64,000 bases of DNA from Candidatus Defluviibacillus avedoerensis (GCA_016703665.1 JADJBS010000002.1:62001-126000), one strand, 5' to 3'. Shown: positions 46,388 through 55,635, counted from the stretch's first letter. Notes: generated from the sequence alone by a model not told the origin. Program-made: numbers and translations.

Positions 46388-47232
46388 GCTGTTTCCTTCA
46401 TCAAGAGGTCGGCTTCAAGAGTGGGGTGGCGTGTGAAGATCTTCTGGATCAGGTTCAGCGAGACATCGCGCAGGTTGCTCGTCTCAAGATCCTGCATCTC
46501 GACCTTCTCGGTACGTGCAGTCGGGCCAAACACTTTGCTCACCACGGTAGGCGAGCCCTTCAGACCGATCTTGGTCAGATCTTCAATGCCGGCCTGCTCT
46601 TTGCTCCACTTTCGCACCGGGTAGGCCGCAGCGTGGATCATGGCGGGTAGTGCGGCAAAGCGCATTTCGTTGGTGTTTTCCAGCATCGTGATCAGGCAAG
46701 GCAAGCTGGTCTTCAGCACCTGCACGCCGCCTTCGGCACGGCGCTCCACCGTGATGGTGCGTGCCTCCAGATCAGTCTCGATGATGCGCGACACATAAGT
46801 CAGCAACTGCATCCCCATGCGCTTGGCAATGCCGGGGCCAACCTGGGCAGTGTCCCCATCAATCGTTTGTTTGCCTGTGAAAACAATGTCAACCGCTTGT
46901 TCGGATGCAATCTGGCGTACACCGGCTGCCAAGGCATAGGAGGTGGCCAAGGTGTCAGCGCCGGCAAACGCACGATCAGTCACCAAAACGGCATCGTCGG
47001 CACCAAAGCTGATGCATTTGCGCAGGGCCTCTTCGGCTTGTGGTGGGCCCATGCACAGCATGGTGACCTTGCCGCCAAACTTGTCCTTCAAACGCAGGGC
47101 TTCCTCCAGCGAGAACAGGTCATAGGGGTTGACGATGGCCGGCACGCCCTGGCGCATGATGGTATTGGTGACCGGGTGGACTCGAATCTGCGCCGAGTCC
47201 GGCACCTGCTTGATACAGACAACGATGTGCAT
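46384..47232 (-). CDS. fixA: Electron transfer flavoprotein beta subunit FixA
   Basis: 282 residues starting MHIVVCIKQVPDSAQIRVHPVTNTIMR. AVDIVFTGKQTIDGDTAQVGPGIAKRMG and LPCLITMLENTNEMRFAALPAMIHA are the nucleotide-binding signatures of FixA/EtfB. With FixB it bifurcates electrons from NADH to quinone (via FixC) and to ferredoxin (via FixX), supplying nitrogenase with low-potential electrons. Starts 27 bases after nifW. Confidence 0.95.
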   Translation of the reverse strand: MHIVVCIKQVPDSAQIRVHPVTNTIMRQGVPAIVNPYDLFSLEEALRLKDKFGGKVTMLCMGPPQAEEALRKCISFGADDAVLVTDRAFAGADTLATSYALAAGVRQIASEQAVDIVFTGKQTIDGDTAQVGPGIAKRMGMQLLTYVSRIIETDLEARTITVERRAEGGVQVLKTSLPCLITMLENTNEMRFAALPAMIHAAAYPVRKWSKEQAGIEDLTKIGLKGSPTVVSKVFGPTARTEKVEMQDLETSNLRDVSLNLIQKIFTRHPTLEADLLMKETA

Positions 47233-47258
47233 GGTGGTCTTTCTGTTTGAGGCTGCCG

Positions 47259-47596
47259 TTACGCGGCCAGGCGGTGGGTCATGGAGGCGCGCAGGTTGTC
47301 GATGGAGACATGCTTGCGCCCGGCGGTGTCCTGAAACACCTTGAAGACTTTTCCTGCGCCGGGGTGGACTTCACAAAGTCGCCGTAGGCTTTCACCAACT
47401 GCTCACGGTAGGCCGTGTACAGATCCAGTTCGTTGTTGCTTGAGAGCAGATTGGCCTGGCGTATGTACTGAAAGAAGCGCTTGAGGATGTGCAATCGGCT
47501 CACGTTGACCACGCTTTGTTCAAAGGGCACGCCAAAGTAGCGCAGAAAGTCCTCAGCCGAGGACAATTCCTTGAGTTTCGAAAGAAAAGATTCCAT
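47259..47596 (-). pseudogene. nifW: Nitrogenase-protective protein NifW, one late frameshift
   Basis: The first 85 or so residues (LSSAEDFLRYFGVPFEQSVVNVSRLHILKRF, IRQANLLSS, YREQLVKAYGDF) match NifW. The open frame then reads off-family from an A4 run (T4 at 47349-47352). Adding one A gives EKVFKVFQDTAGRKHVSIDNLRASMTHRLAA and a stop at 47259, the normal NifW end (about 112 residues). NifW helps keep nitrogenase active in oxygen. It lies between cysE and fixA in one direction. Confidence 0.9.
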
Positions 47597-47602
47597 GGTG
47601 TC

Positions 47603-48379
47603 TTACTCCAGGTGATCGGGTTGAAGGACGGGTCGGTTGAAAATCGGCTCAATGCATGCGTCATCGCAACGCGTACAGTTGATTTCGTTGGTACTCAGGT
47701 GGGTTCGCTCCAGTAACGCCACGCGGTCCAACAGGCAGGCAATGGCCTTGCCCACAGGGTCAGGAATCAGGTGGTGGTCCAGATCAAAACCATGGGTGGT
47801 ATTACGCTGCGGGGTCACCACGCGACCCGGTATGCCCACCACCGTGGCGCCCGCCGGAACCGCCTCAATCACGACCGAATTGGCGGCAATGCGGGCGCGG
47901 TCCCCTATGCGGATAGGCCCCAGAATTTTGGCACCCGCCCCAACCACCACCCCGTTGCCCACGGTAGGATGGCGCTTGCCTGTTCGCCAGGCGGTACCGC
48001 CCAATGTGACACCGTGGTAGAGCGTGACATCGTCGCCAATCTCGGCGGTCTCGCCAATCACCACCCCATTGCCATGGTCAATGAAAAAGCGCGCGCCAAT
48101 GCGTGCACCGGGATGGATGTCGATCTGGGTCAGCCAGCGCGACACAAACGAAATCCAGCGCGGCAGGTAGCGCCAGCCAGACACCCACAGCGCATGCGCC
48201 AATCGGTGATGCGCAATGGCGTGTACGCCCGGGTAAATCGTCCAGGCTTCGAGCAGATTGCGCGCTGCCGGGTCGCGCTGCAACACGCCAGCACATCGCC
48301 AATCACCAGGCGCCACCAGGACGCTGAGCGCGCCACCGTGCTCATGGCGCACACCCAGGGTTGCGCACACCAGAGTCAT
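47603..48379 (-). CDS. cysE: Serine O-acetyltransferase (CysE/NifP)
   Basis: Left-handed beta-helix acetyltransferase: HRLAHALW, IDIHPGARIGARFFIDHGNGVVIGETAEIGDD, GVTLGGT, KRHPTVGNGVVVGAGAKILGP, VVGIPGRVV are all present. Makes O-acetylserine for cysteine, needed for high Fe-S demand; nif-linked copies are called NifP. The unbroken frame starts at 48379, but its first 35 residues do not look like the family. A start at ATG 48345 (MSTVARSASWWRLVIGDVLA) plus one base near 48286 gives a NifP-like N-terminus joining VLQRDPAARN, so a frameshift is probable. Confidence 0.88.
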   Translation of the reverse strand: MTLVCATLGVRHEHGGALSVLVAPGDWRCAGVLQRDPAARNLLEAWTIYPGVHAIAHHRLAHALWVSGWRYLPRWISFVSRWLTQIDIHPGARIGARFFIDHGNGVVIGETAEIGDDVTLYHGVTLGGTAWRTGKRHPTVGNGVVVGAGAKILGPIRIGDRARIAANSVVIEAVPAGATVVGIPGRVVTPQRNTTHGFDLDHHLIPDPVGKAIACLLDRVALLERTHLSTNEINCTRCDDACIEPIFNRPVLQPDHLE

Positions 48380-48470
48380 GTGTGAGTACCGCCGTTCGCG
48401 CCAAGGCCTTGAAGCTGGCTATCCCCAGTCTGCGCAGAGGGTTCGCGTTGATGATGAGATCGGGGGACAT
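48342..48470 (-). CDS. Small ORF upstream of cysE (42 residues)
   Basis: MSPDLIINANPLRRLGIASF... to a TGA that overlaps the probable cysE ATG 48345 (ATGA). I do not recognise the product. The start lies only about four bases after the transcription start predicted from the sigma-54 site at 48485-48500, so it would be leaderless from that promoter. It may be a short leader peptide or simply untranslated leader. Confidence 0.3.
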   Translation of the reverse strand: MSPDLIINANPLRRLGIASFKALARTAVLTHDSGVRNPGCAP

Positions 48471-48484
48471 GATGCTCTCTGTAT

Positions 48485-48500
48485 TGCAAGCTGCATGCCA
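48485..48500 (-). promoter_or_regulatory. Sigma-54 promoter before cysE/nifW/fixABCX
   Basis: On the minus strand TGGCATGCAGCTTGCA matches TGGCAC-N5-TTGCW, with GG and GC exactly ten bases apart. Transcription would start near 48474. No perfect TGT-N10-ACA NifA site was found in the preceding 200 bases. Confidence 0.75.
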
Positions 48501-48572
48501 CCTGTTTTGCCTGCCAAACCCCGCTTTTGGCTGCGCATGATCAGGGTGTTTGTCGCAAATGTTTTGTTTGCT

Positions 48573-48907
48573 TCAATGCTCACGCGCATGATTGCGCGTG
48601 TGACGCGGAAACTCGACGGTAATGTCGCTTTCCTTGAGTCGAACACAGCACGCAAGGCGCGATTCGGGCTGCAGGCCCCAGGCCAGGTCGAGTTGGTCGT
48701 TTTCCTCATCGTCCGGCTCGGCGAGCGTGTTTCCCCCTTCACGCACATAAACATGGCAGGTGGCGAAGGCAGCCACCATCTCGCACGCATTCTCGATAGC
48801 CACGCCATGCTTTAGCAGGCTCTCGCACAGCGATGCCCCGCGCTTGACATCTGCGTCCCGCCCTCGGGACAGAGGTCGGGGTGCGGTAACAGATGAACAA
48901 TGGGCAT
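48573..48907 (-). pseudogene. fdx: ISC-type 2Fe-2S ferredoxin, frameshifted and missing a ligand Cys
   Basis: From ATG 48907 (MPIVHLLPHPDLCPEGG) the frame breaks at a G3 run (C3 at 48857-48859). One added G restores DVKRGASLCESLLKHGVAIENAC and the rest, ending PRHTRNHAREH like E. coli Fdx. In E. coli the ligand loop is C42-x5-C48-x2-C51; here it reads ACEMVAAFATCH, so the Cys at the position of ligand C48 is Phe and the nearby C46 is Ala. The late ligand is kept (ESRLACC). Follows hscA as in isc operons. Confidence 0.85.
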
Positions 48908-48913
48908 ACGGGG

Positions 48914-50782
48914 TCAGGCCAGGCTGTCCATGCTGCGGCCCGCCAGGGCCTTGCTGATAGAGGCATTCATGCGCTTCGCCGCAAAGCCGTCGGTTGTCGA
49001 GCCAAGTGCTGCACTGGCCTCGCGCAAATGCGGCAATGGCGCGTCGGTTTCCAGCATGTCCCCCAGCACAAACATGGCTTGCCTGATGGCGCGGATTTCC
49101 ATGTCTGACAGCAGCGTGGCATCGGCCAGCAAAGCGGCTTCAGTGGCATCGAGCAGGCGTCGACCATCGACCTGCGCCTCCCGCAACGAACGAAGTGCCA
49201 TGTCCTCCTGGGACGCGCCAATGGCTTCTTGCAGCATCGCTGCAATCTGTGTGTCGGCCAAGCCATAGGTCGGCTTGACCTCAATGTGTGCCTCAATACC
49301 GCTACCCTGCTCACGCGCAGTGACAGAGAGCAGGCCGTCCGCATCAATCTGGAAACTCACTCGTATGTGGACCGATCCCGCCACAGCGGGCGGTATGCCG
49401 CGCAGCTCGAAGCGGGCCAGCGAACGGCAGTGCGCGACGGACTCGCGCTCGCCCTGCACCACATGCAGCGACATGGCGGTTTGCCCGTCCTTGAAGGTGG
49501 TGAATTCCTGCGCTCTGGCAATGGGCAAGGTGCTGTTACGCGGAATGATTTTTTCCACCAGCCCCCCCATGGTCTCGATGCCCAGGGAAAGCGGGCAAAC
49601 ATCCAGCAACAGCCAGTCGTCATCCGCCGTGCCATTGCCTGCCAGCACATTCGCCTGCAGGGCTGCGCCTATCGCCACCACCTGATCGGGGTCAATGTCC
49701 ACCAACGGATCTCGGTCAAAAAAGCCCGCACCGCATCGCGTGCCACCGGCATGCGGGTTGATCCACCCACCAGCACCACGCCGGTGATGTCATCCGTGCT
49801 TAGGCGCGCATCCCGCAGCGCGCGCTTCGTCGAGTGAAGGGTACGCGCGATCAGGCTGGCTGAAAGCTCAGCAAACTGAGTGCGCGACAGAATCGCCTGC
49901 TGCGTCTGTCCGTCTGTTTTAAGCAGTGACAAGGCGGCGGTGTCATGGGCAGACAGCGCTTCTTTGGCGCCGCGCGCCGCCGTCAACAGACTGCGTTGCG
50001 CCCTGGCGCAAGGAAGCCAGGCCTTCTATGCCGTGCTGCTGGCAGAACCACTGACTAATCGCATGGTCAAAGTCGTCGCCCCCAGTGCCGAGTCGCCACC
50101 GGTCGCCAACACCTCGAACACACCCTTGGTCAGGCGCAGGATGGAGATGTCAAAGGTGCCGCCGCCCAGGTCGTAAATCGCAAACGTACCCTCTGCCGCT
50201 TTGTCCAGCCCGTACGCAATGGCGGCAGCGGTCGGTTCGTTCAACAGTCGCAGCACCGTCAGGCCTGCCAGCCGTGCAGCGTCTTTGGTGGCCTGACGCT
50301 GCGCATCGTCAAAATAGGCCGGCACGGTGATCACCACGCCAGCCAGCGGCCCACCCAGTGCATTCGGCGCGCACGCGCAGTGTGTCAAGATTTCGGCTGA
50401 AACTTGCACGGGTGAATACTCGCCCGCCACGGTGCGTATGCCCACCATGCCAGGCCGGTCAGTGAAGTCAGGCAGGGGCCTGCGGCCTCTTTCAGGTCCA
50501 CCAGGCTGCGCCCCATAAAGCGCTTGACCGACACCACCGTGTTTTGTGGATCTTCCGCCTGGCTTGCCTGGGCTTCACGCCCCACCACAATGCCCTTGCC
50601 TGGCAAGTAGCGCACCACCGACGGCAGCAGCAGGGCCCCGCTCCATCGGGCAGCGCGCGTGCCACGGCGCTTTGTACCGTGGCAATCAGCGAATTGGTCG
50701 TCCCCAGATCAATCCCTGCTGCCAGCCGGTGCTGGTGCGGCGCCGCGCTCTGACCCGGTTCTGAAATCTGAAGCAATGCCAT
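48914..50782 (-). pseudogene. hscA: Fe-S cluster chaperone HscA (Hsp70), five frameshifts
   Basis: From ATG 50782 the pieces add up to a full HscA (about 620 residues): AAGIDLGTTNSLIATV, VSVKRFMGRS, NEPTAAAIAYGLD, YDLGGGTFDISIL, LVGGSTRMP, then the substrate domain LSLGIETMGGLVEKIIPRNSTLPIARAQEFTTFKDGQTAM and a C-terminal lid. Breaks lie at 50636-50639 (G4), 50475-50478 (C4), 50079-50083 (G5), about 50000-50005 (two bases lost or one gained) and 49718-49723 (T6). Four are repaired by one base in a homopolymer. HscA releases clusters from IscU; the LPPVK motif it binds is present in the iscU gene here. No hscB is present. Confidence 0.9.
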
Positions 50783-50784
50783 GT

Positions 50785-51108
50785 CTAAACAGCGAAACTC
50801 TCGCCGCACCCGCAGTTGGCCTTGGCGTTGGGGTTGTTGAACTTGAAGCCCCCGTTCAGGCCTTCGCGCACAAAGTCGAGCTGGGTGCCAGCCAGCATGC
50901 CCAGGCTGCGCGGGTCTACGATGACCTTCACACCATGGGTTTCAAAGCACTCGTCTTCGGGATTGGCGGCGTCCACAAATTCCAGCGCATAGGCAAATCC
51001 ATTGCAGCCACTGGTCTTGACCGCCAGGCGCAGGCCTATGCCACTGCCGCGTTTGAACAAGGACTTGGCCACATGGCGTGCCGCGGCAGGCGTGAGCGAG
51101 ACTGTCAT
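50785..51108 (-). CDS. iscA: A-type Fe-S carrier IscA
   Basis: 107 residues from ATG 51108 (MTVSLTPAAARHVAK). The three cluster cysteines are in VKTSGCNGFAYALEFVD and ANCGCGESFAV. The motif VDPRSLGMLAGTQLDFV fits IscA. The longer frame to 51231 overlaps the upstream carrier gene and is not needed. Directly before hscA, with only two bases between stop and start. Confidence 0.92.
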   Translation of the reverse strand: MTVSLTPAAARHVAKSLFKRGSGIGLRLAVKTSGCNGFAYALEFVDAANPEDECFETHGVKVIVDPRSLGMLAGTQLDFVREGLNGGFKFNNPNAKANCGCGESFAV

Positions 51109-51118
51109 GACCGCCCCC

Positions 51119-51496
51119 TTAAACAGAGAAAGAACTGCCACAACCACAGGTGGTCTGGGCGTTCGGGTTGTGAATGACAAAGCGCGACCCCTCCAGCCCG
51201 TCTTCAAAGTCAACGCGTGCGCCCAACACATACTGCAGGCTCATGGCGTCCACCACCAAAGCCACGCCCTCGGTCACCATCAGCGAGTCATCTTCGGCCA
51301 CCGCGTCATCAAAGGCAAAACCGTACGAGAAGCCTGAGCAGCCACCGCCTGTGACATACAGGCGTAACTTGAGTTCGGCATTGCCTTCCTCGATGATCAG
51401 CTCCGCCACCTTGGCGGCGGCGGCGGGGGTAAAGTCCAGTTGATTGGGCATACCGCCATAGGGGTTGGCACTGTCCACGCTGAGAGCTGCTTGCAT
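51119..51496 (-). CDS. Second A-type Fe-S carrier (ErpA-like)
   Basis: 125 residues. LDFTPAAAAKVAELIIEEGNAELKLRLYVTGGGCSGFSYGFAFDD and TTCGCGSSFSV give the three-cysteine A-type pattern; the GGGCSGFSYGF and D-S-x-x-L-V spacing are closest to ErpA. Two different A-type carriers in tandem (with a third at 59207) is unusual for one nif locus. Lies between iscU and iscA. Confidence 0.88.
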   Translation of the reverse strand: MQAALSVDSANPYGGMPNQLDFTPAAAAKVAELIIEEGNAELKLRLYVTGGGCSGFSYGFAFDDAVAEDDSLMVTEGVALVVDAMSLQYVLGARVDFEDGLEGSRFVIHNPNAQTTCGCGSSFSV

Positions 51497-51538
51497 GTTG
51501 AATCCTTGGATGTTGCGGGTGTGAGAGAGAGGGTCGTC

Positions 51539-51975
51539 TTAACGCGTGCTGGAGGCGCAGGCCAGTTGCTCGGACACCAGGGTGCCGCCACCCGGCGCCG
51601 GATGGCGTGAGCGAAAGTCAGCCACGGCCGCTTTGATGGCGTCTTCCGCCAGGATAGAGCAATGGATCTTCACTGGGGGCAGGGCCAGCTCTTCGGCGAT
51701 GTCGGCGTTCTTGATCGCGAGTGCCTCGTCGAGCGTGCGGCCACGCACCCATTCCGTCACAAGCGAACTGAGGCAATGGCCGACCCACAGCCGTAGGTCT
51801 TGAACTTGGCATCCTCGATCACGCCCTGGGCATTCACGCGGATCTGAAGGCGCATCACGTCGCCACAGGCAGGCGCACCCACCATGCCAGTACCAATGTC
51901 GTCACCCGCTGCGTCAAAGGCGCCCACGTTGCGGGGGTTTTCATAGTGGTCTACGACCTTGTCGCTGTATGCCAT
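51539..51975 (-). pseudogene. iscU: Fe-S scaffold IscU, one frameshift
   Basis: Starts MAYSDKVVDHYENPRNVGAFD. The three cluster cysteines are in GAPACGDVM, KTYGCGSAIAS and PPVKIHCS; LPPVK is the HscA-binding site. The frame breaks after GSAIAS (near 51769); one added base gives SSLVTEWVRGRTLDEAL and the rest. The tail runs about 15 residues beyond E. coli IscU. This is the short ISC scaffold, not the modular NifU usual in nif clusters. Confidence 0.92.
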
Positions 51976-52005
51976 GTGCGTTCTCCCAGTTTCAAAATGA
52001 ATGTG

Positions 52006-53243
52006 TCAATGCGCTGACCACTGAATCGTGCTCAGGTCAACGCCGGCTTGAACCATGTCCCACAAGGGGCTCATGGCACGCAGGCGTGCCACCACCTCAG
52101 TGACTTGCGCGATCGTGAGATCGATGTCTCCTGCCGTCGTGAAGCGCCCCAGGAGAAGCGGACCGAGCTGTGAGCCAGCTCGTCACTGCGGCCCATGGCG
52201 CGCAGCACATAGCTGGGCTCCAGGCTCGCCGAGGTACAGGCCGACCCAGAGGACACCGCCACGCCCTTGATGCCCATCAGCAGGGATTCGCCCTCCACAT
52301 AGTTGAAGCTGGCATTGAGGTAGTGCACCGCGCGATGCTTCTCGTCTCCGTTGAGGACCACTTCTTCCATTTGAGACAACCCTGCCCAAAGGCGGTCACG
52401 CAGCGCCTCAATGCGTTGGTTGTCACTGGCCATGCTCTGGTGGGCCAGCCAAAAGGCCTCGCCCATGCCGACGATCTGGTGAGTGGCCAGGGTGCCGGAA
52501 CGCATCCCGCGCTCGTGCCCGCCACCGTGCATTTGCGCTTCGATGCGAACGCGTGGTTTGCGACGTACATAGAGCGCACCAATGCCCTTGGGGCCGTAGA
52601 TTTTGTGGGCCGACAAAGACATCATGTCGACAGGAAGCGTCGCCAGATCAATCGCCACCTTGCCAGCCGCTTGCGCAGCGTCCACATGAAGCAGCACCCC
52701 TTTGGCGCGGCAGATGGCACCGATGGCGGCGATGTCCTGAATCACGCCGGTTTCGTTGTTCACAAACATCACCGAGGCCAGCACGGTGTCGGGCCGTAGC
52801 GTGGCGGCAAACAGTTCGAGGTCTAGCAGGCCACTGGGTAGCACCGGCAACACGGTGACCTCAAACCCTTCGCGCTCCAACTCGCGCAGACTGTCCAGCA
52901 CCGCCTTGTGCTCAGTGGCCAGCGTCACCAGGTGCCTGCCCTTGCTCTTGTAGAAATGCGCTGCACCCTTGATGGCCAGGTTGTTGGATCCGGTGGCACC
53001 GCTGGTCCATGCGATCTCGCGTGGATCGGCATTGATCAATGCACACCTGTTCGCGCGCCAGCTCCACCGCCTCGTCTGCAGCCCAACCATAGGCATGCGA
53101 GCGGCTGGCCGGTTGCCGAACAGTTCGGTCAGGTAAGGCAGCATCTTCCTGCCACACGCGCATCCACCGGTGTGGTGGCAGCGTAGTCCAGATACACCGG
53201 GCGAGCACTGCGCACTGGTACTGGATGGGTGCTGGTTTCCGCA
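52006..53243 (-). pseudogene. iscS: Cysteine desulfurase IscS, several frameshifts
   Basis: The long middle is intact: WTSGATGSNNLAIKG, TLATEHKAVLDS, VNNETGVIQD, the PLP lysine in SLSAHKIYGPKGIGAL and the active Cys loop SSGSACTSASLEPSYVLRAMG, which is IscS-like rather than NifS-like. The N-terminus from ATG 53243 needs repairs at 53199-53201 (C3), 53144-53149, 53111-53112 (C2) and about 53041-53047 to read VYLDYAATTPVDARVA...GNPASRSHAYGWAADEAVELA. The C-terminus needs one G at 52147-52150, then runs to a stop at 52006. First gene behind a sigma-54 promoter. Confidence 0.9.
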
Positions 53244-53280
53244 TACAAAGTTCCTGGTGAAGTAGCAGACACCGCAGATT

Positions 53281-53296
53281 TGCAATATTGGTGCCA
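53281..53296 (-). promoter_or_regulatory. Sigma-54 promoter of the isc operon
   Basis: Minus-strand TGGCACCAATATTGCA is a near-ideal -24/-12 element (TGGCAC-N5-TTGCA). It predicts transcription from about 53270, some 27 bases before iscS. It places this ISC set under RpoN and, by position beside nifA, probably NifA. No perfect TGT-N10-ACA site was found between here and nifA; the closest is TGT-N10-ACC downstream of the promoter. Confidence 0.82.
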
Positions 53297-53404
53297 TGCG
53301 CTTGCGCGCTCAAATCAGCGGTTTTGCAAAAGATTGTTGCTTTTGTCTGTGAAAAGCTTTTGGCGTGGCGTTTTCTTGTCTTGTTTGTCGCGAACCGGCT
53401 TGCG

Positions 53405-53410
53405 TTGACA
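53405..53410 (+). promoter_or_regulatory. Possible -35 box of the nifA promoter
   Basis: TTGACA about 95 bases before the nifA start, with only a weak -10 candidate (GAATTT after 17 bases). No sigma-54 element or FNR box is seen on the plus strand here, so nifA may be read from an ordinary promoter. Confidence 0.3.
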
Positions 53411-53505
53411 GTTGATGCAATTCGAAAGAATTTAGGCGCGTTTCTTGCGTGACGCTGAGTGTCGGGCTGCGCTAAGGCAGCCTTCCCCATCAACCGGAGC
53501 TCCCC

Positions 53506-55199
53506 ATGGTGAACACCCAGGCAATCGAGTCACGCCGCGAGCTCAATGCCATATACGAGGTCAGCAAAACGCTGGCCACGTCGCTGGACGTGACCAAGAC
53601 TTTCAGGGAAGCGCTCAACTACTTGCTGCACGCTTTTGACTGGCGGCGGGCCTTTGTGGTGCTGAGCGAACCCGACGGGCGCCTCAACGGTTTGTGCGCC
53701 GTGGGTCTGACGCGCGAAGAGCAGCAGCGGCTGCAGTTCCAGACCAATGAAGGCATTGTTGGCCGCGTGTTCACCAATGGCATTCAGGTGCTGGTGCCCG
53801 ATGTACGCGTTGAACCCTTGTTTCTGAACCGCACCGGCGGCTCTGACCAGACCCCCGGCGTACCGGTGGCCATGCTGGTCACACCCATTCGCGCTGATCG
53901 CAGCACCATTGGCGTGCTGGCGGTGGACTGCCTGAACCCCGAGGAAAAGCGTGGCTTTGCTAACGACCTTCAACTGCTGAAAATGGTGGCCACCCTGATG
54001 GGGCAGGCGGTGCTTTTACACCGCACGGTGTCGGTGGCCAACGACAACCTGCACAGCGAGGTGCGGCGTCTGCAAAAAGGGCTTGTCAGGCCAGGCAAGC
54101 AGTTGCCACAGGTGGTGGGCACGTCCACCCCCATGCAGGAGGTGTTTACCCAGGTGCACAAGGTAGCGCCCACGCGCACCACCGTGCTGCTGCGCGGCGA
54201 AAGCGGCACCGGTAAAGAAGTCATTGCGCGCGCCCTGCACAACCTGTCTACCCGCAAGAACGAGGTGTTTGTCAGCGTCAACTGCGCTGCGCTGTCAGAG
54301 TCGCTGCTGGAGAGCGAATTGTTCGGCCACGAAAAAGGGGCCTTCACCGGCGCGCAGGCAACCCGCAAAGGCCGGTTTGAGCTTTCGCACGGTGGCACTT
54401 TGTTTCTGGATGAGATTGGCGAAATTTCCACCGCCTTCCAGGCCAAACTGCTGCGCGTGCTGCAAGAGCGTGAGTTTGAACGCGTGGGCGGTGGCACACC
54501 GGTCAAGGTGGATGTGCGCTTGATACTGGCCACCAACCGCAACCTGGAGCGCATGGTGAAAGCGGGTGAATTTCGCGCTGACCTGTACTACCGCATCAAT
54601 GTGGTCAGCATCCAGCTGCCCCCTTTGCGCGAGCGCCGCGAAGACATCCCCGCCATGGCCCAGCATTTTCTGGAACGCTTTAACCGCGAGAACGCGCACA
54701 TCCCCAGTTCAGCCCCAGCGCCATGCGTGTGCTGAGCAGTTGCTACTGGCCGGGCAATGTGCGAGAGCTGGAGAACTGTGTGGAGCGCACCGCCACCATG
54801 GCACAAGGCGACGTCATCAGTGACCTGGCCTTCCCTGTAAAGAACCGCTGCCTGACCCAGGTGCTGCATCACATCGACCGTGAAGATGCGGTCACGCCGG
54901 TGCGCATTGCCGACATTCCGGTGGTGGAGGTGCACATGCCACCTGCATCCGACACAACGCCCGCCCCTGCACCGCAGGCCACCCACGCAAACAGCGACGA
55001 TGCCATCTCCGTCCCTGATGCCGCCGAGGTAGTGGCTGTCGACGCCGATGGCAAACCCGAAGGTGAGCGAGAGCGCCTGATCCGGGCCATGGAACGCTGT
55101 GGCTGGGTACAGGCCAAGGCCGCGCGTCTGCTCAAGATATCGCCAAGGCAAATGGGCCATGCGCTACAGAAGAACGGGATTGAGGTCCGGAAGTTCTGA
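53506..55199 (+). pseudogene. nifA: Nif-specific activator NifA, frameshifted
   Basis: Sigma-54 activator of nif genes. N-terminal GAF domain (about 1-185), AAA+ domain with Walker A GESGTGKE, the sigma-54 loop ELFGHEKGAFTGA, LDEIGEI and a C-terminal Fis-type helix-turn-helix (AKAARLLKISPRQMGHAL). The frame breaks at a C4 run (54702-54705); one C restores FSPSAMRVL. The oxygen-sensing cysteine pattern follows: C-x11-C is present (SSCYWPGNVRELENC), and a Cys in NRCLTQ, but the third Cys is missing where FPVKNRC is read. A loss of three bases at 54833-54841 could explain this. GGAG site before ATG 53506. Confidence 0.94.
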
Positions 55200-55635
55200 G
55201 GATTGCGACTGGGTAGACTCACCGACATCAGGTGCGTACCCTGACCGATAACATACGCTGGAAGCAGCGCTTCAGCAGCTACCACTTTCAAGTTGGAATG
55301 CTTGACGCTTTCAAAACCTGGTTTTCAGGCATTCAATGCTGCATCAGAGGCACACTCGTTCCCAGCTTGGAATGGCAAGAAGCGCTTGCGGGTGCTGCGC
55401 TGACTCTTCAATGACTTTGTATCCTTCACTGGGGCAGCCAGAACTGGCCGAGAAGGTAGGGCGGGAAGAAAAGGCGAAGCTTGGTCTTTAGCAGCCTCGC
55501 GGGGCATCTGCCGCTATCCATCGACCCAGATTCGACAGGTGCGGGCCATCTGCTGACGTTGGGCATCTCAAACTGTACGACCGCGTAGGGCTGCAAGCCG
55601 ACGTTTGTATCGCCCAAAGCAGTCGCTCAAAACGT

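Noticed and set aside
53341..53420. Plus-strand sigma-54 promoter for nifA
   Set aside because: TGGCG-like bases occur at 53360-53375 but no GC lies ten bases after the GG.
53297..53505. NifA site (TGT-N10-ACA) for the isc promoter
   Set aside because: Every TGT in the interval was checked and none is followed by ACA after ten bases; only a near match (TGT-N10-ACC) downstream of the promoter.
47259..55199. True decay of the nif island
   Set aside because: Nearly all breaks are single losses in homopolymers with catalytic residues intact, while fixABCX and nifS-nifT are clean; this is kept only as the less likely alternative.
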